Source: Candidatus Hermodarchaeota archaeon (GTDB taxonomy: Archaea; Asgardarchaeota; Hermodarchaeia; Hermodarchaeales; Hermodarchaeaceae). From it: a stretch of DNA of 52,352 nt. Each line of letters opens with the position of its first letter. Positions within the stretch are counted from its first letter, which is position 1. Under the pieces are notes generated by a model. It had not been told where the DNA came from, ran no database searches, and worked only from the letters and a program-made list of their open reading frames with translations. The position numbers and the translations under genes are program-made. Shown piece by piece: positions 1 through 8,147 of the stretch. Location of the stretch: positions 1 to 52,352 of the forward strand of contig JAEOUH010000058.1 of the NCBI GenBank assembly GCA_016839365.1, in the 5' to 3' direction.

Positions 1-2
1 AT

Positions 3-542
3 CAACTCCGCTACTTTGGCGATGGATTCGAAGACCGAAAACGTGTAGGAGACAAACTACTTGCCTGGCGGATTCCTGTCATCGAAGGCGAATTCGTCAT
101 TGAAGAGAAATTTGGAATTAAATCAGGCGTTGGTGGTGGAAACCTGATTCTAATGGGCAAAACCCCCAAGGCGACGCTCAAAGCCGCTGAAACTGCTGTT
201 GCGGCCATTCACACAGTTGACGGGTGTGTGGCACCATTTCCTGGCGGTATTTGCCGCAGTGGAAGCCAGGTAGGCTCCAAATACGATTTTCTGAAAGCTT
301 CAACGAATGTTCGCCTTTGTCCTACGCTTCGCGAACATGTCCCTAATAGCCTTGTCCCCCCTGGTGTTAATAGTGTACTCGAAATTGTTATGAATGGTCT
401 CAGTAAGAATGCGGTCCAAGACGGTATGCGTGCTGCGCTACAGGCTGCTGTTGAAGTTCCTGACCTAGTGAAGGTTTCAGCTGTGAATTTTGAAGGGAAA
501 CTCGGAAAACATAAACTCCATCTGAAAAGTCTACTTGACTAG
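3..542 (+). CDS. ftr: Formylmethanofuran:tetrahydromethanopterin formyltransferase, C-terminal part
   Basis: Ftr moves the formyl group from formylmethanofuran to tetrahydromethanopterin in the cytoplasm, the second step of the archaeal C1 reductive branch. The reading frame is open from the left edge (first whole codon at 3) and begins LRYFGDGFEDRK, followed by the glycine-rich stretch GVGGGNLILMGKTP and GICRSGSQVGSKYDFL, all as I know them from Ftr. About 179 residues are present against roughly 300 for the family, so the first 115-120 residues lie outside the window. An ATG at 153 is internal and not the start. The gene ends at TAG 540-542, 160 bases before the histidine kinase, which has its own promoter. 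It fits with fwdA, fwdB and fwdD elsewhere in the window. Confidence 0.93.
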   Translation, partial: QLRYFGDGFEDRKRVGDKLLAWRIPVIEGEFVIEEKFGIKSGVGGGNLILMGKTPKATLKAAETAVAAIHTVDGCVAPFPGGICRSGSQVGSKYDFLKASTNVRLCPTLREHVPNSLVPPGVNSVLEIVMNGLSKNAVQDGMRAALQAAVEVPDLVKVSAVNFEGKLGKHKLHLKSLLD

Positions 543-676
543 ACTCAATTACATCAACCTACTTCTCTCCCTTTTCGCAATCATGCGTAGAGGATATGCT
601 AGCCCAACGAAAGACACTTATCCTAATTTTCAAGAGACTAAAAGTGAGAAGAGGTTGGGGAAACAGACACTTCTCC

Positions 677-696
677 ATATATACCCATCTATGGGT
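677..696 (+). promoter_or_regulatory. TATA box and operator-like inverted repeat before the histidine kinase
   Basis: ATATATAC at 677-684 is a good archaeal TATA box. A perfect 6-bp inverted repeat, ACCCAT-CT-ATGGGT, lies at 683-696 and overlaps its last bases. The kinase ATG is at 705, about where transcription should begin, so the mRNA is probably leaderless, and a protein on the repeat would block initiation. The positions are seen directly; the function is inferred. Confidence 0.5.
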
Positions 697-704
697 GGTT
701 TACT

Positions 705-2141
705 ATGCCTACCTCTAAAATCGATGTCAGTAAGTTGGAAAAAGCTGAAGCTGAGTACCGTCATCTTTTTGAGAGTGTCCCAGTTGGTCTATTCAGGACC
801 AAACCAGGAGTGGGGGAAATCCTCGATGCAAATCCTGCCTTGGTCACCATGCTAGGCTTCCCAAATAAGGAAGCACTCCTGAAACGAACGTCTTCTTCGT
901 TTTATGTTGATCCAAATGCCCGACGAGAATGGGAGCAAAAGGTGGCAAAAGAGGATGTGGTCGTTGGGTTTGAGGCTCAATTTCGACGACTGGATGGTCG
1001 TTTGATCTGGGTTCTTCTGAGTAGTAGAGCGTTTCGAAATGCTCAAGGCAAAGTCCTCTACTATGAAGGCACCATCGAAGACATTACAGATCGTAAACAC
1101 GCCCAAGAGGCTCTCGCTGAAAGCGAAGAACGATACCGGCTTTTCTTCGAAAACCTGACTGATGTTCTCCTCCATTTGGACACGAATTTGAACATTATCG
1201 ATGTATCACCATCAATTGAGGCCCATTTAGGGTACCATCCCGATGAAGTGAAAGGGAAATCATATCCGAGCTTAGGCTTTATCCCGCCTGAGCTCCTTCC
1301 ACAAGCTCTGGAAAACACAAAAAGGCTCTTTGCTGGTGAAAAGGTAAGTCCCCATGAATATCCGTTCATTGCCAAGGATGGCTCGCGGGTGTGGGGTGAA
1401 ATGAGTAGTAAACAGGTGTATCGCGATGGGAAAATCGTGGCTCTCTATTCGCTAGTCCGGGACATTCATGATCGCAAGCTAGCTGAAATCGAATTAAGGA
1501 ACACAAATCGTGACCTCGAACTCTATGCAAAATTGCTGCGCCACGATATAATCAACGACATTCAGGTTATCTTCAGCAATACTGAGCTAATGGAAATGCA
1601 AATCCCTGAGGATTCGGAACTTTGTGATTTTCTCGAAGCCTCCCGGGGCGCAGCGGACAGGATGATTCATCTTCTCAATCTCTTACGACGTCCAGAACAA
1701 GAAGTTGAAAAAGAAATCGTGATTCTCATCGAAAGGGTGGCAAAGCAGGCGATGCAAACCCATAAGCAACTCACTGTGAAGGTAAATGCCCCGAAAAAAC
1801 TCAAAAAAATCCGTGTAGTGGGGGGTCGCCTCCTCCCTGTAGTTTTTGTTAATCTCTTCAGAAATGCCGCTCAACATGCTGGAGTAAGACCAAAAGTCGA
1901 TGTCACAATTGCTCAGAAGGCTGAGAAAATTCAAATCGATGTGACTGATAATGGCCCAGGTGTACCGAAAAAGCTCCAAGCGAAACTCTTCGAACGCAGT
2001 ACCGCCACGGATGGTGGAGGCTTAGGGTTGAACCTCGTCAAACGCGTCCTTGAAGCCTACGGTGGCTCAATCGAATTTATCTCGAAAACTAGCAAAAAAG
2101 GTGCTTCATTTCGCATCTTCTTACCAGTAGAGGAATCCTAA
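705..2141 (+). CDS. PAS-PAS sensor histidine kinase
   Basis: A 478-residue soluble sensor kinase with no membrane segment, so it should sense a cytoplasmic signal. Two PAS domains with PAC tails occupy roughly residues 15-130 and 140-258 (each ends in the type DITDRKHA / DIHDRKLA). A dimerisation and phospho-acceptor helix follows with LLRHDIINDIQ, His at 280. The C-terminal HATPase domain has the N box NLFRNAAQHAG, the G1 box DVTDNGPGVP and the G2 box GGGLGLNLVKRVLEAYGG. The form LRHDIxND is frequent in archaeal kinases. No response regulator is adjacent; the nearest is the lone CheY-like protein at 5592. The ATG at 705 is placed 21 bases after a TATA box, which points to a leaderless start. 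The ligand cannot be told. Confidence 0.93.
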   Translation: MPTSKIDVSKLEKAEAEYRHLFESVPVGLFRTKPGVGEILDANPALVTMLGFPNKEALLKRTSSSFYVDPNARREWEQKVAKEDVVVGFEAQFRRLDGRLIWVLLSSRAFRNAQGKVLYYEGTIEDITDRKHAQEALAESEERYRLFFENLTDVLLHLDTNLNIIDVSPSIEAHLGYHPDEVKGKSYPSLGFIPPELLPQALENTKRLFAGEKVSPHEYPFIAKDGSRVWGEMSSKQVYRDGKIVALYSLVRDIHDRKLAEIELRNTNRDLELYAKLLRHDIINDIQVIFSNTELMEMQIPEDSELCDFLEASRGAADRMIHLLNLLRRPEQEVEKEIVILIERVAKQAMQTHKQLTVKVNAPKKLKKIRVVGGRLLPVVFVNLFRNAAQHAGVRPKVDVTIAQKAEKIQIDVTDNGPGVPKKLQAKLFERSTATDGGGLGLNLVKRVLEAYGGSIEFISKTSKKGASFRIFLPVEES

Positions 2142-2176
2142 GTTTCAACTAAACGATATCCTCATTAGAGTCTCCA

Positions 2177-2320
2177 TTAGGAAGCATACTTATCTGGGTT
2201 CTTTTCGAACTCTGATTTACAACCAGGCGCGCAGAAATAGTAGGTTTTTCCTTTATATTTTGAAGTCCACTTTGCTGTTTTCTCGTTGACTTTCATTTTA
2301 CAGATTGGATCAATTGCCAT
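2177..2320 (-). CDS. Small YHS-domain metal-binding protein (47 aa)
   Basis: Read on the minus strand from ATG 2320 to TAA 2177, this encodes 47 residues that form one complete YHS domain: it starts MAIDPICKMKV, has YKGKTYYFCAPGCKSEFE, and ends NPDKYAS. YHS/TRASH domains bind metals, often copper, through cysteines; here Cys7, Cys30 and Cys34 are available. GAGGTGA stands about 6 bases before the ATG. It is divergent from the PadR-TRASH regulator and the Cu+ ATPase, so a role as a copper carrier or sensor for that ATPase is a reasonable inference. It is easy to miss because of its size. No signal peptide is present, so it acts in the cytoplasm. Confidence 0.85.
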   Translation of the reverse strand: MAIDPICKMKVNEKTAKWTSKYKGKTYYFCAPGCKSEFEKNPDKYAS

Positions 2321-2377
2321 CAAATCACCTCGTAGGGTTCTTTGATTTTTGATTAGGTGTATAACTTCATTATATTA

Positions 2378-2415
2378 ATATATCGGATTAGATATATCCC
2401 TCTCGTAATATAATA
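2378..2415 (+). promoter_or_regulatory. Operator-like palindrome and TATA box of the copper operon
   Basis: The 115-base divergent region between the YHS gene and the PadR gene holds a perfect 7-bp inverted repeat, ATATATC-GGATTA-GATATAT, at 2378-2397. Just after it, TAATATAATA at 2406-2415 is a TATA box about 21-30 bases before the TTG at 2436. The repeat sits where an activator or BRE-side regulator would bind, and the adjacent PadR-type protein is the obvious candidate. On the other strand GTTATACA near 2358-2365 could be the TATA box of the YHS gene. Confidence 0.5.
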
Positions 2416-2435
2416 CTTCTTCAGGGTGAACGGGC

Positions 2436-2891
2436 TTGAGCGAAAAACCATTAGACACGGTATTAGACGATCTGACCAAACTGTATATTCTCTTAGTACT
2501 CCATGAAGGGCCAACTCATGGATATGGCATAATTCGAAAACATCACACACGAACTGGTCGATCGCTTAGCGCCGGAACCCTTTACCCCTTCCTCCAAAAA
2601 CTAGAGCAACAGGGTCTGGTCACATCTGAAGACAAACCCGTGGGTAAACGCCCTCGGCGTGAATATTGTCTTACTCGCCATGGGCGTCGTTCAGTAAGCC
2701 AACTATTGAATCGGTTTGCCTCAATCACTGCTGCAGTCTTTGAGTCCAATTTACAGGTGTGCGCAAGTTGCGGTTGTAAAGTCTATGAAGGGGCGCATAT
2801 GGAAGAGATAAATGGCAAGCAAATGGTTTTTTGCTGCCATCACTGTGCAACTGCATATCAAAACCAGCTCCAAAACCGAACAGACAATTAA
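2436..2891 (+). CDS. PadR-type transcriptional regulator with C-terminal TRASH metal-sensing domain
   Basis: A 151-residue protein. Residues 10-90 are a PadR winged helix (LYILLVLHEGPTHGYGI, then GTLYPFLQKLEQQGLV and the wing PRREYCLTRHGRR). Residues 107-145 hold CASCGCKVYEG and FCCHHCATAY, a TRASH/YHS-type cysteine module, so DNA binding is probably controlled by a metal, most likely copper given the next gene. The start is TTG at 2436, chosen because AGGGTGA lies 6 bases before it. The copA gene begins 16 bases after the stop, so the two are almost surely one transcript. Known archaeal copper regulators pair a helix-turn-helix with TRASH (CopR/CopT type); the PadR version is less familiar. 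Whether it represses or activates is not visible. Confidence 0.85.
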   Translation: MSEKPLDTVLDDLTKLYILLVLHEGPTHGYGIIRKHHTRTGRSLSAGTLYPFLQKLEQQGLVTSEDKPVGKRPRREYCLTRHGRRSVSQLLNRFASITAAVFESNLQVCASCGCKVYEGAHMEEINGKQMVFCCHHCATAYQNQLQNRTDN

Positions 2892-2907
2892 CAAAAGGTG
2901 AGTAACA

Positions 2908-5370
2908 TTGAAGGAACAATCGAACCAGGAACCAGAAACAGAACGGCTTTCAATGCGCATAAAAGGAATGCATTGTGCTGCTTGTGTCGCCACAATCGAG
3001 AAAGCTTTACTCCAACATCAGGGTGTTGCCAACGCCTCAGTTAATCTATTGGAAGAGAAAGCTACCATTGATGTTATTCCGGGGAAAGTGACCCGTCAAG
3101 AGTTGGAAGAAGCCGTTGTGTCAACAGGTTACACGCCAAAACGAGCCACTATGACACTGACTCTATCCCCCTCACCACGCTCAGATGAATGGTCATACAT
3201 CAAAGAAACTGTTCTGAATATCAACGGCGTATTGTCAGTCTCGGAGCATGTTATGTCTGGGCGATTAGTAGTCGAATACGATGAGGTATTGGTTACGCTG
3301 AAAATCGTGCGAAACAGTCTGAAATCGATAGGGTTTGACATTGCAGCTGATGTGACCACAGAGATTGACCGTGAAGCCATGAGCCGTAAACATGAAATCC
3401 GCTATTATTCGTGGCGCCTGGCTTTTACAATCTTTTTCACCGTTCCCATTGTCCTCTTCTCATTTTTCCCGCATCTTCTTACTCCCTATCTTCCTCTGGG
3501 AATTACCCCTGCTGTAGTTCTGTTTCTTCTCACGACACCGATTCAGTTCATTGGTGGGTACCCATTTTACAAGTCTGCTTTGAATGCCGCGAGACATGGA
3601 AAAACAAACATGGACACGCTCATTATGTTGGGGACAAGTGTCGCCTACTTCTACTCTGTTGTAGCTACCTTCCTTCTGATAGGTCAGGAGGTCTTCTATG
3701 GCTCTGCAGCCATGCTGCTTAGCTTCATTCTTCTTGGGCGAACGCTAGAAGCAATCGCGAAAGGACAAACTTCCCAAGCGATTCGTGCGCTCATGGACTT
3801 ACAACCCAAAACTGCCATCGTTCTCCGAGACGGTGAAGAAATCACCATCCCAACAGATGAAGTCGATGTGGGGGAGAAGCTGCTTATTCGCCCAGGCGCT
3901 CAGATTCCCGTGGATGGCTATGTGGTTGAAGGTCAATCCTCGGTCAACGAGGCCATGATTACAGGCGAATCCGTTCCTGTGAGTAAAAAGGTGGATGATG
4001 ATGTCATCGGTGGAACGATTAACGAAACGGGAATACTAGTAATTGAAGCAACTAAGGTCGGATCAGACACCGTACTGGCTCAGATTATTCACATGGTTGA
4101 AGAAGCCCAAACCCATAAGCCGCCAATTCAACGAAAAGCTGATGCCATAGCCGAAAAGTTCGTACCTTTCATCATTCTCCTATCCCTCATCGTGTTCAGT
4201 GCATGGCTAATCCTAATCGTCTTCACACCTTGGTTTCCAGGACTTACTTGGGTCGCCGCAATGGGCTTTTCAATCGCAGTATTAGTTGCCGCTTGCCCTT
4301 GTGCACTTGGGTTGGCTACGCCTGCAGCTCTAATGGTAGGTATTGGTCGGGGTGCACAGCTTGGGATTCTAATTAAAACTGGCGAAGGTTTAGAAGTTAT
4401 TCCCCAAGTGGACACAATGGTGTTTGACAAAACCGGCACTCTAACCATCGGAAAACCAACAGTGACCGATATTTACACAGCGGGAGACTTCGACGCCAAA
4501 GAAGCCCTTTCGTTCATTGCATCAGCCGAAAAATACAGCGAACATCCCCTCGCGAACGCAATAGTTCGTTATGCAGAGGAAACCGACATCCCGTTTTTAG
4601 AAATCAATGACTTTGATTCTATTACAGGAAAAGGTGTTCAAGCCGTAGTAGAGAAACGTACGATTCTTGTTGGAAATGATCTTCTTATGCAAGAACATGG
4701 GGTTGATATCACGGAGCTGGAATCACATATTGTTCCACTTCAAAAAGATGGAAAAACCACAATCTTTGCCGCTAGAGACGGAAACCTTCTCGCATTAATA
4801 GCCATCGCGGACGTTCTCAAACCCGACTCAAACCAAGCTATTACACAACTTAAGAAGATGAATATCGACGTAGTCATGCTTACGGGAGATAAGCAACAAA
4901 CCGCAGAAGCGATTGGTCAACAAGCAGGCATCAGTAGTGTTATCGCACAGGTTCTACCTGAAGAAAAAGCTCACGAAATCCAAAAGCTCCAAGCGCACGA
5001 ACGTACCGTCGCCATGACTGGTGACGGGATCAATGATGCCCCTGCACTGGCTCAAGCAGATGTTGGAATCGCTCTAGGTTCTGGAACGGATGTCTCTGTT
5101 GAAACCGGTGACATCGTTCTTGTCCGAGACAACCTCCTTGATGTAGTGGCTGCAGTTCAGCTGGGAAAAAAAACTGTCTCCAAGATTCGGCAGGGCTTTT
5201 TCTGGGCTCTAATCTATAATATTATTCTTCTCCCAATTGCGGCTGGCGCATTCTATCCCTATATCTTCCTTCGTCCTGAATGGGCCGCATTAGCCATGGC
5301 TCTGTCCAGTGTAAGCGTTGTTACAAATGCCCTACTCCTCCAACGATTCAAGCCTCTCCTCGACTCCTGA
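2908..5370 (+). CDS. copA: Cu+-exporting P1B-type ATPase
   Basis: An 820-residue membrane ATPase that pumps Cu+ out of the cytoplasm. An N-terminal HMA domain carries GMHCAAC (about residues 19-25). A second HMA-like fold at about 84-150 has lost its CxxC pair. Further on are the TGES loop (ITGESVPVSK), the membrane metal site AACPCALGLATPAA near residue 463, the phosphorylated Asp507 in DKTGTLT, the HP pair in EHPLANAIV, and TGDGINDAPAL near 704. Tyr-Asn in the next-to-last helix (IYNIILLPIAAG) and Met-Ser-Ser in the last (MALSSVSVVTNAL) are the Cu+/Ag+ signature. The TTG start at 2908 follows AAAGGTGAG by about 7 bases. It follows the PadR-TRASH gene and is presumably controlled by it. Confidence 0.95.
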   Translation: MKEQSNQEPETERLSMRIKGMHCAACVATIEKALLQHQGVANASVNLLEEKATIDVIPGKVTRQELEEAVVSTGYTPKRATMTLTLSPSPRSDEWSYIKETVLNINGVLSVSEHVMSGRLVVEYDEVLVTLKIVRNSLKSIGFDIAADVTTEIDREAMSRKHEIRYYSWRLAFTIFFTVPIVLFSFFPHLLTPYLPLGITPAVVLFLLTTPIQFIGGYPFYKSALNAARHGKTNMDTLIMLGTSVAYFYSVVATFLLIGQEVFYGSAAMLLSFILLGRTLEAIAKGQTSQAIRALMDLQPKTAIVLRDGEEITIPTDEVDVGEKLLIRPGAQIPVDGYVVEGQSSVNEAMITGESVPVSKKVDDDVIGGTINETGILVIEATKVGSDTVLAQIIHMVEEAQTHKPPIQRKADAIAEKFVPFIILLSLIVFSAWLILIVFTPWFPGLTWVAAMGFSIAVLVAACPCALGLATPAALMVGIGRGAQLGILIKTGEGLEVIPQVDTMVFDKTGTLTIGKPTVTDIYTAGDFDAKEALSFIASAEKYSEHPLANAIVRYAEETDIPFLEINDFDSITGKGVQAVVEKRTILVGNDLLMQEHGVDITELESHIVPLQKDGKTTIFAARDGNLLALIAIADVLKPDSNQAITQLKKMNIDVVMLTGDKQQTAEAIGQQAGISSVIAQVLPEEKAHEIQKLQAHERTVAMTGDGINDAPALAQADVGIALGSGTDVSVETGDIVLVRDNLLDVVAAVQLGKKTVSKIRQGFFWALIYNIILLPIAAGAFYPYIFLRPEWAALAMALSSVSVVTNALLLQRFKPLLDS

Positions 5371-5591
5371 ATAATATTCGAATCGAGCATAATTGAAAGG
5401 AAACTTCAAAGAAGTGTTCAAATCTTTTCGAAATTCAGGCAAGCAAGGAAATCTTATGTCTAAACCGAAATGGAAACATAGGATTCACAAGATGAACACA
5501 ATACTCTTAACCCTGAATTACCGAGCAATCAGTGGGCAACGCAAGCGGGGATTTCTTGCAACACCTACATTGTAAACCAAACGAGATGTAA

Positions 5592-5978
5592 GTGAAACGG
5601 ACAGTGCAATCAATGGCATCAATCTTCATCGTTGATGACGAAGAGAACCTGCACCAAATCTACAAGGCTCTCTTCCAGATTAGGGGTCACAAGGTAATCG
5701 GCTCTGCTTTTGATGGCGACGAAGCAGTCCAGATTTTTTTAACAATGGATCCCAAACCCGATGTCATTATCATGGATCATCGAATGCCTCGTATGGACGG
5801 AATTATCGCGACAAAGATGATTCAAGAAATTGATTCGCACTCTAAAATCATCTTCGTGAGTGCTGACGAAACTGTCCGCTCAGAGGCTATAGATGCAGGC
5901 GCTACAGTTTTCCAAGTAAAACCCGTGCGTGCGAAAGAGCTCTTTAAAATCATTGAAATGATAGCTGAGGACAACTAA
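5592..5978 (+). CDS. CheY-like single-domain response regulator
   Basis: A 128-residue receiver domain with no output domain. Visible residues are the acidic pair Asp15-Asp16 (IFIVDDEENL), the phospho-acceptor Asp62 (VIIMDHRMPRMDG), Ser90 in place of Thr, and Lys110 (FQVKPVRAKE). The start is uncertain: GTG at 5592 follows GAGATG closely, while ATG at 5613 would give 121 residues beginning MASIFIVDD, a common N-terminus for the family. Candidate partners are the PAS kinase at 705 or kinases outside the window. It would pass a signal by protein contact. A perfect stem-loop terminator lies 37 bases after the stop. The 220 bases before it hold no gene I can support. Confidence 0.9.
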   Translation: MKRTVQSMASIFIVDDEENLHQIYKALFQIRGHKVIGSAFDGDEAVQIFLTMDPKPDVIIMDHRMPRMDGIIATKMIQEIDSHSKIIFVSADETVRSEAIDAGATVFQVKPVRAKELFKIIEMIAEDN

Positions 5979-6014
5979 CAGGCCTCTGCACCTGAGAGAC
6001 TGGAAAAAGAAGTG

Positions 6015-6052
6015 AACCAGTCGAAGAGTACCCGATCACCATTCGACTGGTT
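6015..6052. terminator. Bidirectional hairpin terminator between convergent genes
   Basis: AACCAGTCGAA (6015-6025) and TTCGACTGGTT (6042-6052) are perfect 11-bp complements around a 16-base loop. The stem fills the 81-base gap between the convergent response regulator and the amidotransferase-like gene, where a two-way terminator is expected. The right arm is followed by TT, with no longer U tract. Confidence 0.6.
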
Positions 6053-6059
6053 TCCTGAG

Positions 6060-6986
6060 TTAGGTTCTGCTCCGCTTTCGGACCAGGAGAAAAGCTGTCC
6101 CTACAACCACAATTACCGTGATGACACCAATTACAATCAGAATTCCCCCTATACCACCTAATGGGTTCGGTGGAGGGGTTTCTGATGACTCATCGATGAG
6201 CCATTGAGTCACCTTTTCTAATAGACCCCATTCGGAGTCGGGATCATCAAGATAATCATATTGAGTGGTTCCGTCCCGGTCGCTGCCTTCTTCAAATTCA
6301 GGATGGGGGCCACAGATGAATGTGGTTCCATATCCATAGTGAGAAACACACAGAGCAATACCATCATTTGCGGCATATGACATGATGGGGATTACTTCTT
6401 CCAGATTAGTTGGAACGAAATAATGAGAACCCCAGTAGAGAGATTGGTAGGAAGCTGGTTCATCACTTAAATCAGGACCAGTGGAAGCTTGATTAACATC
6501 CATCTCGATTAATTGTGGACCTCCAGAAATTCCTGGAATGGGATATATCCATTCACCTTGACACAACCTAAGCGTTTGTGTAGCAAGCATTCCACCCCCA
6601 CAGATTCCGAAATATGAACCACCAGTAGCAACAAATTGCAGGACAAGCTGAACTCCCAAATCTCCAAGATAAGTCGCATAGAGGTAGGGCGACCCACCTG
6701 GAAATGCAAGCAAATCAAGAGTAAATAGGGTTCCATTATGAATGCTTGTCTCGTCAACCCAGATAACTGTCGGACCCATCCAAACCATTAGGTTGTACAA
6801 AGCGATCGCACAATCATCATCGGCACCTGGTCCATTATACACACCGACATGAATCTCTGCTAAATCGGTTTGCGCTTGTACTAACATTCGGTCAGGTGCA
6901 AGAGGTAGAAGGGAACTAATCAGGGCAAAACCTACTAGGAGGTAAAAAATTCCTCGAGTTAGTTTCTTGGAGGAAATATTGGTCAA
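6060..6986 (-). CDS. Secreted, membrane-anchored class I amidotransferase-like (BPL_N-type) protein
   Basis: A 308-residue exported protein. Residues 11-38 form a hydrophobic signal segment; the final 35 hold a membrane span (GGILIVIGVITVIVVVGTAF) ending in Arg-Lys-Arg, so most of the chain lies outside the cell. The outer domain (about 43-240) begins IHVGVYNGPGADDDCA and carries LLAFPGG and YFGICGGGMLA, with Cys129 in the nucleophile elbow of class I glutamine amidotransferase folds. This arrangement matches the N-terminal domain of biotin-protein ligase (BPL_N). The substrate is unknown, and a lectin- or carbohydrate-type role is possible. The start is TTG at 6986, with GAGGAG about 10 bases upstream. 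It is monocistronic. Confidence 0.75.
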   Translation of the reverse strand: MTNISSKKLTRGIFYLLVGFALISSLLPLAPDRMLVQAQTDLAEIHVGVYNGPGADDDCAIALYNLMVWMGPTVIWVDETSIHNGTLFTLDLLAFPGGSPYLYATYLGDLGVQLVLQFVATGGSYFGICGGGMLATQTLRLCQGEWIYPIPGISGGPQLIEMDVNQASTGPDLSDEPASYQSLYWGSHYFVPTNLEEVIPIMSYAANDGIALCVSHYGYGTTFICGPHPEFEEGSDRDGTTQYDYLDDPDSEWGLLEKVTQWLIDESSETPPPNPLGGIGGILIVIGVITVIVVVGTAFLLVRKRSRT

Positions 6987-7156
6987 TTTTTTGTTCTCCT
7001 CTGTTATTCAGCCTTCGCGTCCTATTCGAACCGAACAGCTATTCCTTTTGGTAACAAAATCTCTCAAATATCCTCGTTAGCCGGCAGGTTCGGAATCATG
7101 TCTAAACCTTGTTGCTCTTTGGTTTTTTTCGAACAAATTGGTGCGAAAAAAGTAAA

Positions 7157-7576
7157 CTAGGGGGTTCTTCTCCGGAGAACGAGAAGCCAACTGCCTCCAA
7201 GGAGTGCTCCAAGCAGGATAGGCCGTACCTGTGGCAATACAAATTGAATAGTAAATGCCAATATCATAAGGGGCCATCCAATCTCATCGCCCCATTTCTC
7301 AAGGAATGTGTGCTTGTCGTCCTCTCGGTGTCTTTCATCCCATCGTAGTAAGACCCAAAGTCCGATAGTACAGACAATTAACCCAAGGCTGAAAAGAACC
7401 CAATAGAGGTACAAAGGCCACAGCCCTAACAGTTGGTCAATGACCACAAGGATTACAATAAATACAGAAATAATAAACGTAGCAAATATCCGCAGTTTGG
7501 ATTTGGGAATATCGTTCTCGGGTAAGCTAATTTTTGGAAATGCTTCACTAGCCGAAGGTTTTTCATTAGTCTTCAT
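7157..7576 (-). CDS. Small membrane protein of unknown function
   Basis: A 139-residue protein that I do not recognise. After about 30 polar residues there are hydrophobic spans at about 31-50 (IFATFIISVFIVILVVI), 52-75 and 101-133, with a charged loop between (RWDERHREDDKHTFLEKWGDE). Three or four membrane helices are likely. Its ATG at 7576 overlaps the end of the upstream gene (stop at 7566) by 11 bases, so the two are probably translated together and may act together. The C-terminus ends in Arg-Arg-Arg, which suggests a cytoplasmic tail. A U/A-rich inverted repeat just downstream (7124-7151) may help end the transcript. Confidence 0.6.
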   Translation of the reverse strand: MKTNEKPSASEAFPKISLPENDIPKSKLRIFATFIISVFIVILVVIDQLLGLWPLYLYWVLFSLGLIVCTIGLWVLLRWDERHREDDKHTFLEKWGDEIGWPLMILAFTIQFVLPQVRPILLGALLGGSWLLVLRRRTP

Positions 7577-8006
7577 ATCGGTCCTCTCGGGCTAACTCGG
7601 TAGAGCCCGTATCGAAATGCTCTATCTTTCGTTGCCAGGCTCGCCCCTCACGGCCCTCCATGAAATAGAGTTCTGCAGCAGTAATCTCATCGGCTTCTAA
7701 CAGCTCATCTAGAGCTTCCTCATCATAAATCTCTCCACCGGGTCCAACCTCGTTTCGTTGGACTTCTTGTAAACGCCGCCCGACGAATTCGAATCGCAAA
7801 GCGAGTTTCTGGGCTGATTTGGCATCACGTTTCCTTAAGCTGTCTAAAACCATGCTTCGGATGATATCAGCGGAAGTCTTTTTGGTTGAACCCTTTATCA
7901 CTTCGGTTGCCACTTCATCCGCAACTCCAGCGGCGATATTCAACTGAAGGAGTAAATCCATGATTTGTAACTTGAATTGACGCCGATCCTTTGGAACCTT
8001 TGACAT
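7566..8006 (-). CDS. Conserved-looking helical protein of unknown function
   Basis: A 146-residue soluble protein, rich in charged residues and apparently all helical. Its N-terminal half (MDLLLQLNIAAGVADEVATE and TKKTSADIIRSMV) and acidic C-terminal half (EEALDELLEADEITAAEL) match no family that I know. I chose ATG 8006, giving MSKVPKDRRQF, because AGAGGAG lies about 9 bases upstream; ATG 8015 would leave no space after the Shine-Dalgarno. It is the first gene of a two-gene operon with the membrane protein at 7157-7576, overlapping it by 11 bases. CTATACAA at about 8036-8043 on the minus strand may be its TATA box. Confidence 0.6.
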   Translation of the reverse strand: MSKVPKDRRQFKLQIMDLLLQLNIAAGVADEVATEVIKGSTKKTSADIIRSMVLDSLRKRDAKSAQKLALRFEFVGRRLQEVQRNEVGPGGEIYDEEALDELLEADEITAAELYFMEGREGRAWQRKIEHFDTGSTELAREDRYED

Positions 8007-8147
8007 GAAGCTCATCTCCTCTGGAATATAGTATTGTATAGTGAATACAAACAACACTTAACATCTTTGCTTCTTGCTAGTCCTGAACAGCTAAAGGCAC
8101 CTTGTTGCTATCAACCACTATACTTTCAACGAAAGGAGAAATCGGTT

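Noticed and set aside
2908..5370. Zn2+/Cd2+ ATPase instead of a copper ATPase
   Set aside because: The CPC motif with Tyr-Asn and Met-Ser-Ser in the last two helices is the Cu+ signature, and no Asp/His-type Zn signature is present.
5393..5575. Open frame of 60 codons between copA and the response regulator
   Set aside because: TTG start without Shine-Dalgarno, odd composition (many Lys, Arg and Asn with no pattern), no recognisable motif.
7124..7151. TTTTTTCG/CGAAAAAA inverted repeat as a firm terminator for the membrane-protein gene
   Set aside because: An 8-bp A/T-rich stem with a 12-base loop, with the U run on the wrong side for the minus strand; kept only as a remark.
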